A model generated the notes under the pieces. That model saw nothing but the letters and a program-made list of their open reading frames with translations. It made no database searches and was not told where the DNA came from. Below, piece by piece: positions 8,858 through 16,387 of a DNA stretch of 64,000 bases; positions within the stretch are counted from its first letter, which is position 1; every line of letters starts with the position of its first letter. Both the position numbers and the translations under genes were made by a program. Origin of the DNA: JAXMEB01 sp046348545 (GTDB lineage: Bacteria > Pseudomonadota > Gammaproteobacteria > Berkiellales > Berkiellaceae). Location: the NCBI GenBank assembly GCA_046348545.1, contig JAXMEB010000003.1, positions 682,001 through 746,000 of the forward strand. Direction: 5' to 3'.

Positions 8858-8904
8858 ATATCAATGGGGTCCAGATCCGGCGACGAGCGTATCTCTTTCA
8901 GTCG
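8858..8904 (-). pseudogene. Possible relic of a second priA 3' end
   Basis: About 45 bases downstream of the priA stop resemble the end of priA. Read on the minus strand they give RLKEIRSSPDLDPIDIL, compared with EVKRIRWSLDVDPIDIL in the gene. Between them lies a 16-base stretch (8953-8968) also found at 57827-57843 at the edge of an inverted-repeat element. An insertion near the original 3' end that duplicated or replaced the tail would explain this. The match is short, so it may be coincidence. Confidence 0.35.
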
Positions 8905-8963
8905 ATCTACTGCGCGTCTAAATAATTTGATCGCTCCATAATCTTTCTAACCCCGAACTGAGG

Positions 8964-10952
8964 TTATAAAATATCAATGGGATCGACGTCCAGCGACCAG
9001 CGTATGCGTTTAACTTCTTTAATTTTTTCGGTTTCAGGTAAGAGGTTGGTCAGCAGCTGGTGTAAATGAGACCGTATCGAAGTCATCAATAGCAGTTGAA
9101 ATCGATATTGATTCTGGCGCTTCGGCATCGGTGCGGGTAAGGGGCCATAGAGCGTACATCCTAATTTTTTCACATGAGGTAAGAGGAGATTTTTGATCTC
9201 CGCTAAATATCGTTCAGGATAGGTGGGATCGGGTGCTTCGGCTCTAAATAGGGCCATGTGGCTGAAAGGGGGCAAGTGACACAGGGAACGTTCAGCAAGC
9301 AGTTCTTCAGAAAAGATATCATAACCTTCATGAACTAATTTCTGCATCAAGGGATGATCGGGATGGTGGGTTTGAATGACGACTTCACTTTGAGTGGTGC
9401 CTCGCCCAGCACGACCAGAGACCTGCGTAATCAGTTGTCCCATGCGCTCGGCGCCCCGAAAATCACTCGAAAATAGGCCACCATCTGCGTCCATAATCAC
9501 TGCAAGGGTAACATCTGGAAAATGATGCCCCTTGGCTAACATTTGAGTCCCTAAAATAATTTGAGGCTGACCCGAGAGAATCATATCGAGCTTAGCGGCC
9601 AGTTTATCCTTGCCGCGTGTGCTATCACTGTCGAGACGCGTGATGGGAAAATCAGGAAAATGCTCTAACACCGTCTCTTCTAGTCGTTGCGTGCCGGCAC
9701 CCACAGGGTGAAGCGTTGTATGATGACAGCCTGGACAGGTGGCAGGGACATTCGAAAATTTATCACAATGAGGGCAGCGCAAATAATGTTCTATCAAGTG
9801 ATACGTGAGTCTAGCATTGCAGCGTTCACAGGTCGCTTGCCATTGACATTCAAAGCACATCCAAGTCGGCGCATAACCGCGACGGTTTAAAAAAATGAGA
9901 ACTTGTTTTCCATTTTCTAAATGCCCGCGGATTTTAGAGATAAGCGGTGGCGCAAATCCACCGACCAGTTGCTTATGTCGAACATCCATGATTTCAAGGC
10001 TGGGAAAGCTTGCGGCATTGACGCGCCGCTTGAGTGTCAGACATTGATATTTGCCCAAACTGACATTATGTAAACTTTCAAATGAGGGGGTTGCTGAACC
10101 TAATATCACCGGACAGTTTAATTGATGAGCTCGATAGATCGCCAGATCGCGTGCTGAATATCGAAAGCCGGTCTGTTGCTTAAATGAGGGATCGTGTTCT
10201 TCATCGACAATGATGATACCGAGAGACTTAAAAGGTAAAAAGAGACTAGAGCGAGTGCCCACTAAAACTTGGCATTCCCCTGATTGGGTTTTAAGCCAAG
10301 TACTGAGACGGGCTTTATCGGTAACAGCAGAGTGATAGGTCCCAACCAGTCCTCCAAACCGTGCTTCAAATCGTGAGATGGTCTGTGGTGTGAGCGCAAT
10401 TTCAGGCACTAAAACCAACGCTTGCTTATGTTGTTTTAAAATAGCATCAATCACTTGCAGATAAATTTCTGTTTTGCCACTACCGGTTGCACCCTTGAGG
10501 AGAAAGGTCTGATATTCATTGAGCTGTTTGAGGATCTGATCAAACGCGTTCTGTTGTTCTTCAGATAACGTTAAATGTTTAGTTTCTTTAAATGCAATAA
10601 TGTTAGGCTCATATTCAGGTAAAGCTTTTCCTAATCGTAGCGCCTTGGGTAAAGCGCTGGCCAGTACATCGCCCATGGGATGATGGTAATACGCCGCAGC
10701 ACGCTGCAAAAATTCAAAGTGAGCTGCATTAAATAAAGGCTCAAGATCAATAACTTCTAATATGGGCTTAATCTTTGTTTCATCAAAATTTGATTTTTGA
10801 ATCACGCGCTTCACAAAGCCTATCTTTTCACGTTTTCCAAAAGGGACCCGCACACGGGCGCCAGGCTGAGGCGGAACCATGCCTTCAGGTAATCGATAGT
10901 CAAAAGAGCGCCATAAAGGCAAGGGCAGCCATATTTCTAAGTAATTTGACAT
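8964..10952 (-). CDS. priA: Primosomal replication helicase PriA, winged-helix domain missing
   Basis: A 662-residue DNA helicase that restarts collapsed replication forks. It has the N-terminal 3'-end-binding domain (1-105), Walker A GATGSGKTE (about 154-162), a DEEH box, LGSATPS, the zinc-binding cysteines (CFEC, CERC, CPHC, CPGC) and the C-terminal fold ending LDVDPIDIL. E. coli PriA has 732 residues. The difference of about 70 falls between ALRLGKALP (about 105) and LTLSEEQQNAF (about 127), where E. coli carries the winged-helix domain. The domain is reduced to a linker of some 20 residues. All catalytic parts are present, so it is probably functional. The stop codon sits inside a short repeated sequence shared with the 57.8-kb region. 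Confidence 0.95.
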   Translation of the reverse strand: MSNYLEIWLPLPLWRSFDYRLPEGMVPPQPGARVRVPFGKREKIGFVKRVIQKSNFDETKIKPILEVIDLEPLFNAAHFEFLQRAAAYYHHPMGDVLASALPKALRLGKALPEYEPNIIAFKETKHLTLSEEQQNAFDQILKQLNEYQTFLLKGATGSGKTEIYLQVIDAILKQHKQALVLVPEIALTPQTISRFEARFGGLVGTYHSAVTDKARLSTWLKTQSGECQVLVGTRSSLFLPFKSLGIIIVDEEHDPSFKQQTGFRYSARDLAIYRAHQLNCPVILGSATPSFESLHNVSLGKYQCLTLKRRVNAASFPSLEIMDVRHKQLVGGFAPPLISKIRGHLENGKQVLIFLNRRGYAPTWMCFECQWQATCERCNARLTYHLIEHYLRCPHCDKFSNVPATCPGCHHTTLHPVGAGTQRLEETVLEHFPDFPITRLDSDSTRGKDKLAAKLDMILSGQPQIILGTQMLAKGHHFPDVTLAVIMDADGGLFSSDFRGAERMGQLITQVSGRAGRGTTQSEVVIQTHHPDHPLMQKLVHEGYDIFSEELLAERSLCHLPPFSHMALFRAEAPDPTYPERYLAEIKNLLLPHVKKLGCTLYGPLPAPMPKRQNQYRFQLLLMTSIRSHLHQLLTNLLPETEKIKEVKRIRWSLDVDPIDIL

Positions 10953-11031
10953 AGATAATGTGATGATTTGAATCTAAGAACAAGTTTAACATGTTAGGAT
11001 GAAGACTGTCCCTGATGTAGACAGCCTTGCA

Positions 11032-11159
11032 TATACCCTTGACAGCTGAATTTTCGGGGTTGTTGCCTTCGCGATTCTCATCGCAGTCATGTACTTTGTG
11101 TACACTCCTGCGTCTCGAACGCTCGGCGCCTACCCGAAAAATCATCTGTTGTGGGTATA
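11032..11159. repeat. Palindromic element copy P1 (128 bp)
   Basis: Intact copy. The ends TATACCC...CAGCTGAATTTTCGGG and CCCGAAAAATCATCTGTTGTGGGTATA form an imperfect 27-base inverted repeat, and a GTAC-centred hairpin lies in the middle. The copy sits in the 291-base gap between the MAPEG gene and priA, so it may overlap the priA promoter. It is nearly identical to P2-P5. Confidence 0.95.
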
Positions 11160-11243
11160 CCTATTAATCATGTTTCGGGCAGGGCTGTCTTCTGATAAGA
11201 CAGCTTTTACCTTGAATTCGAGAAATTTTTAGTGATTAATAGC

Positions 11244-11618
11244 TCACACGCAGATGATAAAAAGACCTATGATGGAAAACAATGAACCTAAAAAGGACAG
11301 TGTTCTAAACGAGGGTTTATCGGCGATATAAAAAATCCCATACAGAATTCTGAAGCCTAAAAAAGAAAATGCCAGTAAATCGATATGCGCTTGATTCACG
11401 TGGAGTTGATGCCCAATAATCACGGCCGCGGCAAAAGGAGGGAAAATTTCATAAGAGTTGAGTTGCACCCAGTGGGAGCGTTTCCGCCAGCCTTCCAGGT
11501 TTTCTAAAAATTCCCTTGGTTTTGAGTTATCGTAGCCAGGTGCCGCTGCTTTGGCTAACACTGTGAAGACATACGGTAATAGGAAAGCCATAAATAAATA
11601 CCAATAAGCATAACTCAT
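11244..11618 (-). CDS. MAPEG family membrane protein
   Basis: A 124-residue protein with four hydrophobic segments. The central motif (NLEGWRKRSHWVQLNSYEIFPPFAAAVI) fits the MAPEG family, whose eukaryotic members handle eicosanoids and glutathione; bacterial relatives are mostly uncharacterised. The conserved N-x-x-E-FP pattern in the second helix is present. It lies 10 bases after bioA on the same strand, so it may be read through from bioA, but no functional tie to biotin is known. Start at an ATG before SYAYWYLFMAF. Confidence 0.8.
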   Translation of the reverse strand: MSYAYWYLFMAFLLPYVFTVLAKAAAPGYDNSKPREFLENLEGWRKRSHWVQLNSYEIFPPFAAAVIIGHQLHVNQAHIDLLAFSFLGFRILYGIFYIADKPSFRTLSFLGSLFSIIGLFIICV

Positions 11619-11628
11619 ACTTTTTTCT

Positions 11629-12903
11629 TCACCCGTTAGTTCGACCTAACTGATCATGCCATTGGCTTGCTATTCGTTCAACTGAATTACATATTGCTTG
11701 AGTGATGTGACTAAGCTGATCAGCCTTAATATTAAAGCTTGGGGTGGTGTAAATGATATTGCCAAAAGGTCGACACCAGATCCCCTGAGACAACAGATCT
11801 TCGATGAGATGCTGCTGAACGGGGGCTAGAGAAAATGCCATTTCAACAACGCCAATGGCTCCCAGCGCACGCACATCGACGACAGCAGGTAAGCCTTGGC
11901 AAGGGGCTAATTCTTGTTTAAGTTGTTTCTCGATGCGAGACACATTACTTTGCCAGCGTGAATCTTCAAAGAGTTCAAGTGAGGCTATCCCGACTGCGGC
12001 ACCGAGGGCATGGCCTGCAAAGGTGGAGGCATGCATCAGAGCCTTATCAGGCTGCTGTGATAGAAAAGCATTATAGAGAGTTGTATGAGCAATGGTTGCC
12101 GCAAAAGGGGTCATGCCACCGGTGATCCCTTTTCCAAGACAAAGCAGATCCGGTACAAAATCGACTTGCTCAAACGCAAATAACGTGCCGGTACGACCGA
12201 ATCCTGTAAAAATTTCGTCAAATATCACCGGTAATTGATAAGCGCGCATGAGTTCACAAGTTCGTCTGAGTAAAGAGGCCTCTAAGAAGCGCATCCCACC
12301 AGCACCTTGTACCAGCGGCTCTACGATGAAAGCCGCAATCTCTTGGTGGCGCTGAGATAATAGCGTATCCAGCGCGTCAAAATCACTTTCTGTGTTTGGG
12401 AGTTCGATGCAAATCTGGTGTGGCAATAGATCACCCAGTTGAGTATGCATGCCCTCTTCTGGATCGCAGACGGACATCGCTAAAAAAGTATCACCATGGT
12501 AACCCTGTTTAAGATGGATCATTCGATGTCTTTTTTGATTTTGATTCAACCAATACTGGTAAGCAATTTTCATTGCGATTTCAACAGCAACCGATCCGGA
12601 TTCTGCAAAATTCACATGCTGAAGGTCAGCAGGCAGTTGACTGCAAAGTTTTTGGGTGAATTCAATGAGAGGGTGATGGATCAGGCCGCCCAGCATCACA
12701 TGCGACAAGGTATCAGCTTGTTGCTTTATTGCCGCCACCAGTTTCGGATGCTGGTAACCATGGCAGCTCGTCCACCAGGAGCCTATTGCATCCACAAGAA
12801 CACGTCCATCCTCTAAGGTGATTTCCGATCCGCTTGCAGAGGCAACTTTTAGTGGTGGGGGAGCGTTTAGCATTTGTGTGTACGGCAACCAAATGTTCGG
12901 CAT
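11629..12903 (-). CDS. bioA: Adenosylmethionine-8-amino-7-oxononanoate aminotransferase BioA
   Basis: A 424-residue class III PLP aminotransferase. It has the DAIGSWWTSCHGYQHP substrate-site motif specific to BioA, FAESGSVAVEIAMKIA, and LVQGAGGMRF. IFDEIFTGFGRTGT carries the PLP-binding aspartate, and LCLGKGITGG the Schiff-base lysine. BioA makes 7,8-diaminopelargonate with SAM as amino donor in biotin synthesis. It is divergent from bioD. The other bio genes (B, F, C, H) are not in this window, so the pathway is split over the genome. Confidence 0.97.
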   Translation of the reverse strand: MPNIWLPYTQMLNAPPPLKVASASGSEITLEDGRVLVDAIGSWWTSCHGYQHPKLVAAIKQQADTLSHVMLGGLIHHPLIEFTQKLCSQLPADLQHVNFAESGSVAVEIAMKIAYQYWLNQNQKRHRMIHLKQGYHGDTFLAMSVCDPEEGMHTQLGDLLPHQICIELPNTESDFDALDTLLSQRHQEIAAFIVEPLVQGAGGMRFLEASLLRRTCELMRAYQLPVIFDEIFTGFGRTGTLFAFEQVDFVPDLLCLGKGITGGMTPFAATIAHTTLYNAFLSQQPDKALMHASTFAGHALGAAVGIASLELFEDSRWQSNVSRIEKQLKQELAPCQGLPAVVDVRALGAIGVVEMAFSLAPVQQHLIEDLLSQGIWCRPFGNIIYTTPSFNIKADQLSHITQAICNSVERIASQWHDQLGRTNG

Positions 12904-13178
12904 ACCATTCCTTCACTGACAAAAACGAAGAGCATAGTAGAGAGGGCGCTGGGCCTGAATGGATTAGTGGAAATCGTGAACAAATGTTCAATAAATGAGC
13001 AGATATGAAGAGTGCATAAACGTATACTGTTTTTGATTTATGACATGAGATTTGAGAGAAAATTTGAGCGCACCCGGTCCGGCACAGGGATGTGCCGGTC
13101 GATCGCATGGATGCAGCATCAGGTGTGATCAAATTTTTTCTCGAAGCTCAAAACGGGAAGATAGGAAAAGTTCATAAC
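12904..13178. promoter_or_regulatory. Shared bioA/bioD control region with palindromes
   Basis: The 275-base divergent region contains three symmetric elements. A 14-base operator-like palindrome TGAACA-AA-TGTTCA spans 12977-12990. An 8-base hairpin CCGGCACA-GGGA-TGTGCCGG spans 13079-13098. Larger arms surround that hairpin (GAGAAAATTTGAG near 13055 and TCAAATTTTTTCTC near 13128). None matches the classical BirA operator, so the regulator is unknown. Which of these controls bio expression is inference. Confidence 0.45.
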
Positions 13179-13844
13179 ATGACCGCTTATTTTATTACAT
13201 CAACGGGCACGGGTATTGGAAAAACACATTTTGTCACGCGTTCGATCCGTGCTTCTCGTGAGAAAGTGGAACCCATTTCTGCGTTGAAGCCCATCATTTC
13301 GGGTTGGCAAACCGATTGTTTAGAAGAGAATGATACCGCCTGTATTTTGAAGGCATTAAACTTACCCTTTGAAGAGAAATGGATTAATCAAATCAGCCCT
13401 TGGCGCTTTATGGCGCCTTTGAGCCCGGATATGGCGGCAACTCAGGAAGGTAAAGAGATTAACTTTGATGATTTAATTTCGTTTTGCCTGGCGGCCATTG
13501 AGAAAGCGGCAATTGTAAATCAAACGTTATTGATTGAAGGCGTGGGGGGGGCGTTTGTGCCCTTGAATCAACTGTATTTGGTTGCAGATTGGATCAGAGC
13601 GCTTCAATTGCCCGTGATATTAGTCACGGGTAATTATCTCGGGACTTTAAGCCATACCTTGAGTACCGTTTATGCATTGGAGAGCCGTGGTGTGCCGGTT
13701 GATCAGATTATTTTGAATGAAAATAAGCTGAACCAAATTGATTTAGAGGCGACCCATCAAAGTCTTTCCAGATCCTTAGCGCAGCCGATCCAGTTGTGTA
13801 CTTATGAGGCTACAACTGAAGTCGTTCTACCCAATTTTGGTTGA
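13179..13844 (+). CDS. bioD: Dethiobiotin synthetase BioD
   Basis: A 221-residue P-loop ATPase. It starts MTAYFITSTGTGIGKTHFVT, which contains the BioD phosphate-binding loop. ISALKPIISGW (substrate carboxylation site), SPDMAA and LIEGVGGAFVPL follow, all family motifs. It closes the ureido ring with CO2 and ATP. The frame is open 29 codons further upstream, but the ATG at 13179 has a good GGAAAAG ribosome-binding site and fits the family start. The 3' end overlaps cysQ by 35 bases, tail to tail. Confidence 0.96.
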   Translation: MTAYFITSTGTGIGKTHFVTRSIRASREKVEPISALKPIISGWQTDCLEENDTACILKALNLPFEEKWINQISPWRFMAPLSPDMAATQEGKEINFDDLISFCLAAIEKAAIVNQTLLIEGVGGAFVPLNQLYLVADWIRALQLPVILVTGNYLGTLSHTLSTVYALESRGVPVDQIILNENKLNQIDLEATHQSLSRSLAQPIQLCTYEATTEVVLPNFG

Positions 13845-14619
13845 TATTCCCCACTGCGAGAAAGCTGGGGTTTTCCAAAGTGGGCCCTAAGTTGTAACGC
13901 AGTGGACGACCTTCCAAATCAATGATTTGTCCACCAGCTTCAACGAGAACGCAATGGCCTGCTGCAGTATCCCATTCGCTCGTGGGCCCTAATCGGGGGT
14001 ACACGTCTGCTTTGCCTTCAGCAATCAGGCAAATTTTCAAAGCACTGCCACAATAGATTATTTCTTTATCTGGGCTTTGAGCAAATAAATTTTCAGGTCC
14101 TTGTTGATGGTGGCGACTTAAAGCCACACGCAGTGGATTATGAATGGAGGTCACATGCAGTGCTTCAGGTGCCTGATCAAACGTTTTGACGAAGGCGCCT
14201 TGTTGATTCAGCCCAAAATAACATATTTGTTTGCAGGGTACGTAGACGAGCCCAATAATAGGACAATTTTCATGGATGAGTGCAACATTGATTGTAAACT
14301 CATCTGTTTTAGCCAAAAATTCTTTGGTGCCATCCAGCGGATCGATTAACCAATAGGATTGCCAGTGGCGCCTCACTTCGAAAGGGGTCTCTTTTCCTTC
14401 TTCTGAAAGGATTGGTAAGGTTTTCCCAAATAGAGTGAGATGCTTGAGTCCAGATACTAAAATGTCATGTGATTTTTGATCGGCTAATGTCATTGGAGAA
14501 TCATCGGATTTATAGGTGACCCGATAGTCATCACTGTGACGATAAATATCGTAAACAACCTGACCAGCCGTTTGGATGATCAACAACGCTTGATTAAGCA
14601 AGGAATATAAATCAGACAT
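13810..14619 (-). CDS. cysQ: 3'(2'),5'-bisphosphate nucleotidase CysQ
   Basis: A 269-residue inositol-monophosphatase-fold enzyme that removes the 3' phosphate of PAP/PAPS. Metal-site motifs are clear: LSEEGKETPF (glutamate), LIDPLDGTKEFL (the DPxDGT box) and WDTAAGHCVLVEAGG near the end. DPLDGTKEF is typical of CysQ rather than of SuhB. The frame is open 13 codons upstream (to 14658), but the ATG at 14617-14619 (MSDLYSLLN) fits the family better. Convergent overlap with bioD. Confidence 0.93.
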   Translation of the reverse strand: MSDLYSLLNQALLIIQTAGQVVYDIYRHSDDYRVTYKSDDSPMTLADQKSHDILVSGLKHLTLFGKTLPILSEEGKETPFEVRRHWQSYWLIDPLDGTKEFLAKTDEFTINVALIHENCPIIGLVYVPCKQICYFGLNQQGAFVKTFDQAPEALHVTSIHNPLRVALSRHHQQGPENLFAQSPDKEIIYCGSALKICLIAEGKADVYPRLGPTSEWDTAAGHCVLVEAGGQIIDLEGRPLRYNLGPTLENPSFLAVGNINQNWVERLQL

Positions 14620-14682
14620 AATGGCCCAAGTGTAGTATCGAGAAAACCATTCTATCAAAGCATTGAGATGAGTTCACTGGCT

Positions 14683-14703
14683 TGTGGATAACTTTGTGGA
14701 TTA
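14683..14703. promoter_or_regulatory. Two adjacent DnaA-box-like 9-mers
   Basis: TGTGGATAA (14683-14691, a perfect DnaA box) is followed three bases later by TGTGGATTA (14695-14703, one mismatch), in the same orientation, next to AT-rich sequence. The 314-base gap 14620-14933 that holds them has no gene and otherwise shows only A/T-rich sequence before tRNA-Phe. Two boxes are too few for an origin; they could titrate DnaA or be chance. Confidence 0.4.
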
Positions 14704-14933
14704 ATTAAGCAAGGAGGGTGAGTTTTTTTTTATAAGTGAGCAAACCCTAAATTTTAGTTGACTTATCTTACAAAAAAAGTCTTTTGAATCAAGACACTAA
14801 AATGAGAGTGTGCATATCGGAGAGTTCAATCAATTCACGACTCAAAGAAGGCAACGAACTTAATCGGCTGTGTACAACTTATTTTGATCCAGAGATTTTT
14901 GAGCGGGTCAACCCGTTGCGCTGGTAAAATGCA

Positions 14934-15009
<76 letters not shown>

Positions 15010-15059
15010 ACAAGGGTAGAGGCGGGATTAAACAGCACTTTCAGCCTCATTGTCAAGGC

Positions 15060-15326
15060 CTATTCAGTAGGTTTAAAACCAGTTGGTTTGATGTCTTCAT
15101 CTTCAAACAGGAAACGAATCATGTTTTCTTGTAAGAATGCCCGTGATTTTGGATCCACGAGGTTAAGGCGATTCTCGTTGATGAGTAAAGTTTGTGTTTT
15201 AAGCCAGAGTTGCCAAGCTTCCTCAGAGATGTTTTCAAAGATACGCGCACCCAGCTCGCCCGGCATAGGTGCATACGCTAAACCCTTAGCTTCTTTTTTG
15301 AGTTTTAAACAAAATATCATGCGCAT
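15060..15326 (-). CDS. yggX: Iron-trafficking/oxidative protection protein YggX
   Basis: An 88-residue YggX/Fe(2+)-trafficking protein. It has the FCLKLKKEAKGLA start (one conserved cysteine), PMPGELGARIFENIS and the EEAWQLWLKTQT helix. In enterics YggX protects iron-sulfur proteins and lies directly after mutY, as here. The ATG shares its A with the mutY stop codon (TAATG), so translation is coupled to mutY. Confidence 0.96.
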   Translation of the reverse strand: MRMIFCLKLKKEAKGLAYAPMPGELGARIFENISEEAWQLWLKTQTLLINENRLNLVDPKSRAFLQENMIRFLFEDEDIKPTGFKPTE

Positions 15327-16387
15327 TAACTTGCCTTATCTCGACAGAGGGCTGACCAAATGGCTGCTACAGGCTTCGGCAGTCCAACTTTAAGTTTAGG
15401 TTCTAATTTATACCATGCTGCATTGGTTTTTGCGAGTTTGGAAGGTGACTGGCGCGTTTTGAGTACAACAGTTTGAAAATCCAAATGATAGTGTGTGAAT
15501 GTATGTCGTTTTACTTCGAATTTGGATTTGATTTGAACGGAAAGACCCCATTCATCATGACAAATTGATTTGGGATCTGCGTTGGCTAAAGTCTCTGGGA
15601 ATGACCAGAGTCCACCCCAGATGCCAAAGTTAGGTCTCTTTTCAAGTAGGACTTCCCCACGATCATTTAAGCAGCATAAAAATTGAATCGTTTTAACGGG
15701 TAGAGGCGCTCTTGCTTTTGTTTTAGGGAATTGCCGAGGGTTGCCTGTTTTAAATCCTTTACAGCGCGTTTGAAGTGGGCAATGAGCACAATTAGGGGCT
15801 CGTAGAGTGCAGACCGTTGCCCCCAGGTCCATCATGGCCTGAGTATATTCTCTAAATTGGTTCTGTGGAGTGTGCCCTTCTGCGAGAGACCAGAGGAGAT
15901 TAGAGGTTTCCTTTTCGCCAGGCCAAGTCTCAATAGCGTGGTATCGAGAGAGCACTCGTTTGACGTTGCCATCTAAGATAGTGGCGCGCTGCTCAAAACC
16001 AAGCGAACGTATTGCACCAGCTGTTGAGCGACCAATGCCTGGTAAAGCAATCAGATCATCGAGTTCAGAGGGGATGATGCCTTGGTCGTGCTCAACAATC
16101 TCCTGTGCTGCGCGGTGAAGATTGCGACCACGAGCATAATAACCCAGACCTGCCCAGTGTGAGAGCACCTCATCGACGCTGGCTTTGGCTAAAGTCTCAA
16201 CGTTTGGAAAGCGTTTTATAAATTTTATAAAATAGGGGATGACCGTTTTCACCTGCGTTTGTTGGAGCATGATCTCTGAAATCCAGACGCGATAGGGTGA
16301 AGCGGGTTGTTGCCAGGGCAGATCTTTGCGCCCAGCCTCGCCGTACCAAGATAAAACCTGTTTTGAAAACCAATTTGAGTTTGACAT
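15326..16387 (-). CDS. mutY: A/G-specific adenine glycosylase MutY
   Basis: A 353-residue base-excision enzyme that removes adenine opposite 8-oxoguanine. SEIMLQQTQVKTVIPYF carries the catalytic glutamate. LPGIGRSTAGAI is the helix-hairpin-helix, LDGNVKRVLSRY carries the catalytic aspartate, and CTLRAPNCAHCPLQTRC binds the [4Fe-4S] cluster. The C-terminal NUDIX-like domain (about 225-350, with GIWGGLWSFPE) recognises 8-oxoG. It starts inside the asmA stop codon (TGATG). Confidence 0.97.
   Translation of the reverse strand: MSNSNWFSKQVLSWYGEAGRKDLPWQQPASPYRVWISEIMLQQTQVKTVIPYFIKFIKRFPNVETLAKASVDEVLSHWAGLGYYARGRNLHRAAQEIVEHDQGIIPSELDDLIALPGIGRSTAGAIRSLGFEQRATILDGNVKRVLSRYHAIETWPGEKETSNLLWSLAEGHTPQNQFREYTQAMMDLGATVCTLRAPNCAHCPLQTRCKGFKTGNPRQFPKTKARAPLPVKTIQFLCCLNDRGEVLLEKRPNFGIWGGLWSFPETLANADPKSICHDEWGLSVQIKSKFEVKRHTFTHYHLDFQTVVLKTRQSPSKLAKTNAAWYKLEPKLKVGLPKPVAAIWSALCRDKAS

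Noticed and set aside
10900..11145. Minus-strand frame reading through P1 towards priA (MIFRVGAERS...)
   Set aside because: It is only the open frame of the palindromic element continued into spacer; it overlaps the priA start in another frame and has no host protein part.
12713..13132. 139-codon minus-strand frame over the bioA start and bio control region
   Set aside because: Overlaps the firmly identified bioA in another frame; composition is not protein-like.
14683..14703. Replication origin
   Set aside because: Only two DnaA boxes, no dnaA, dnaN, gidA or clear unwinding element nearby.
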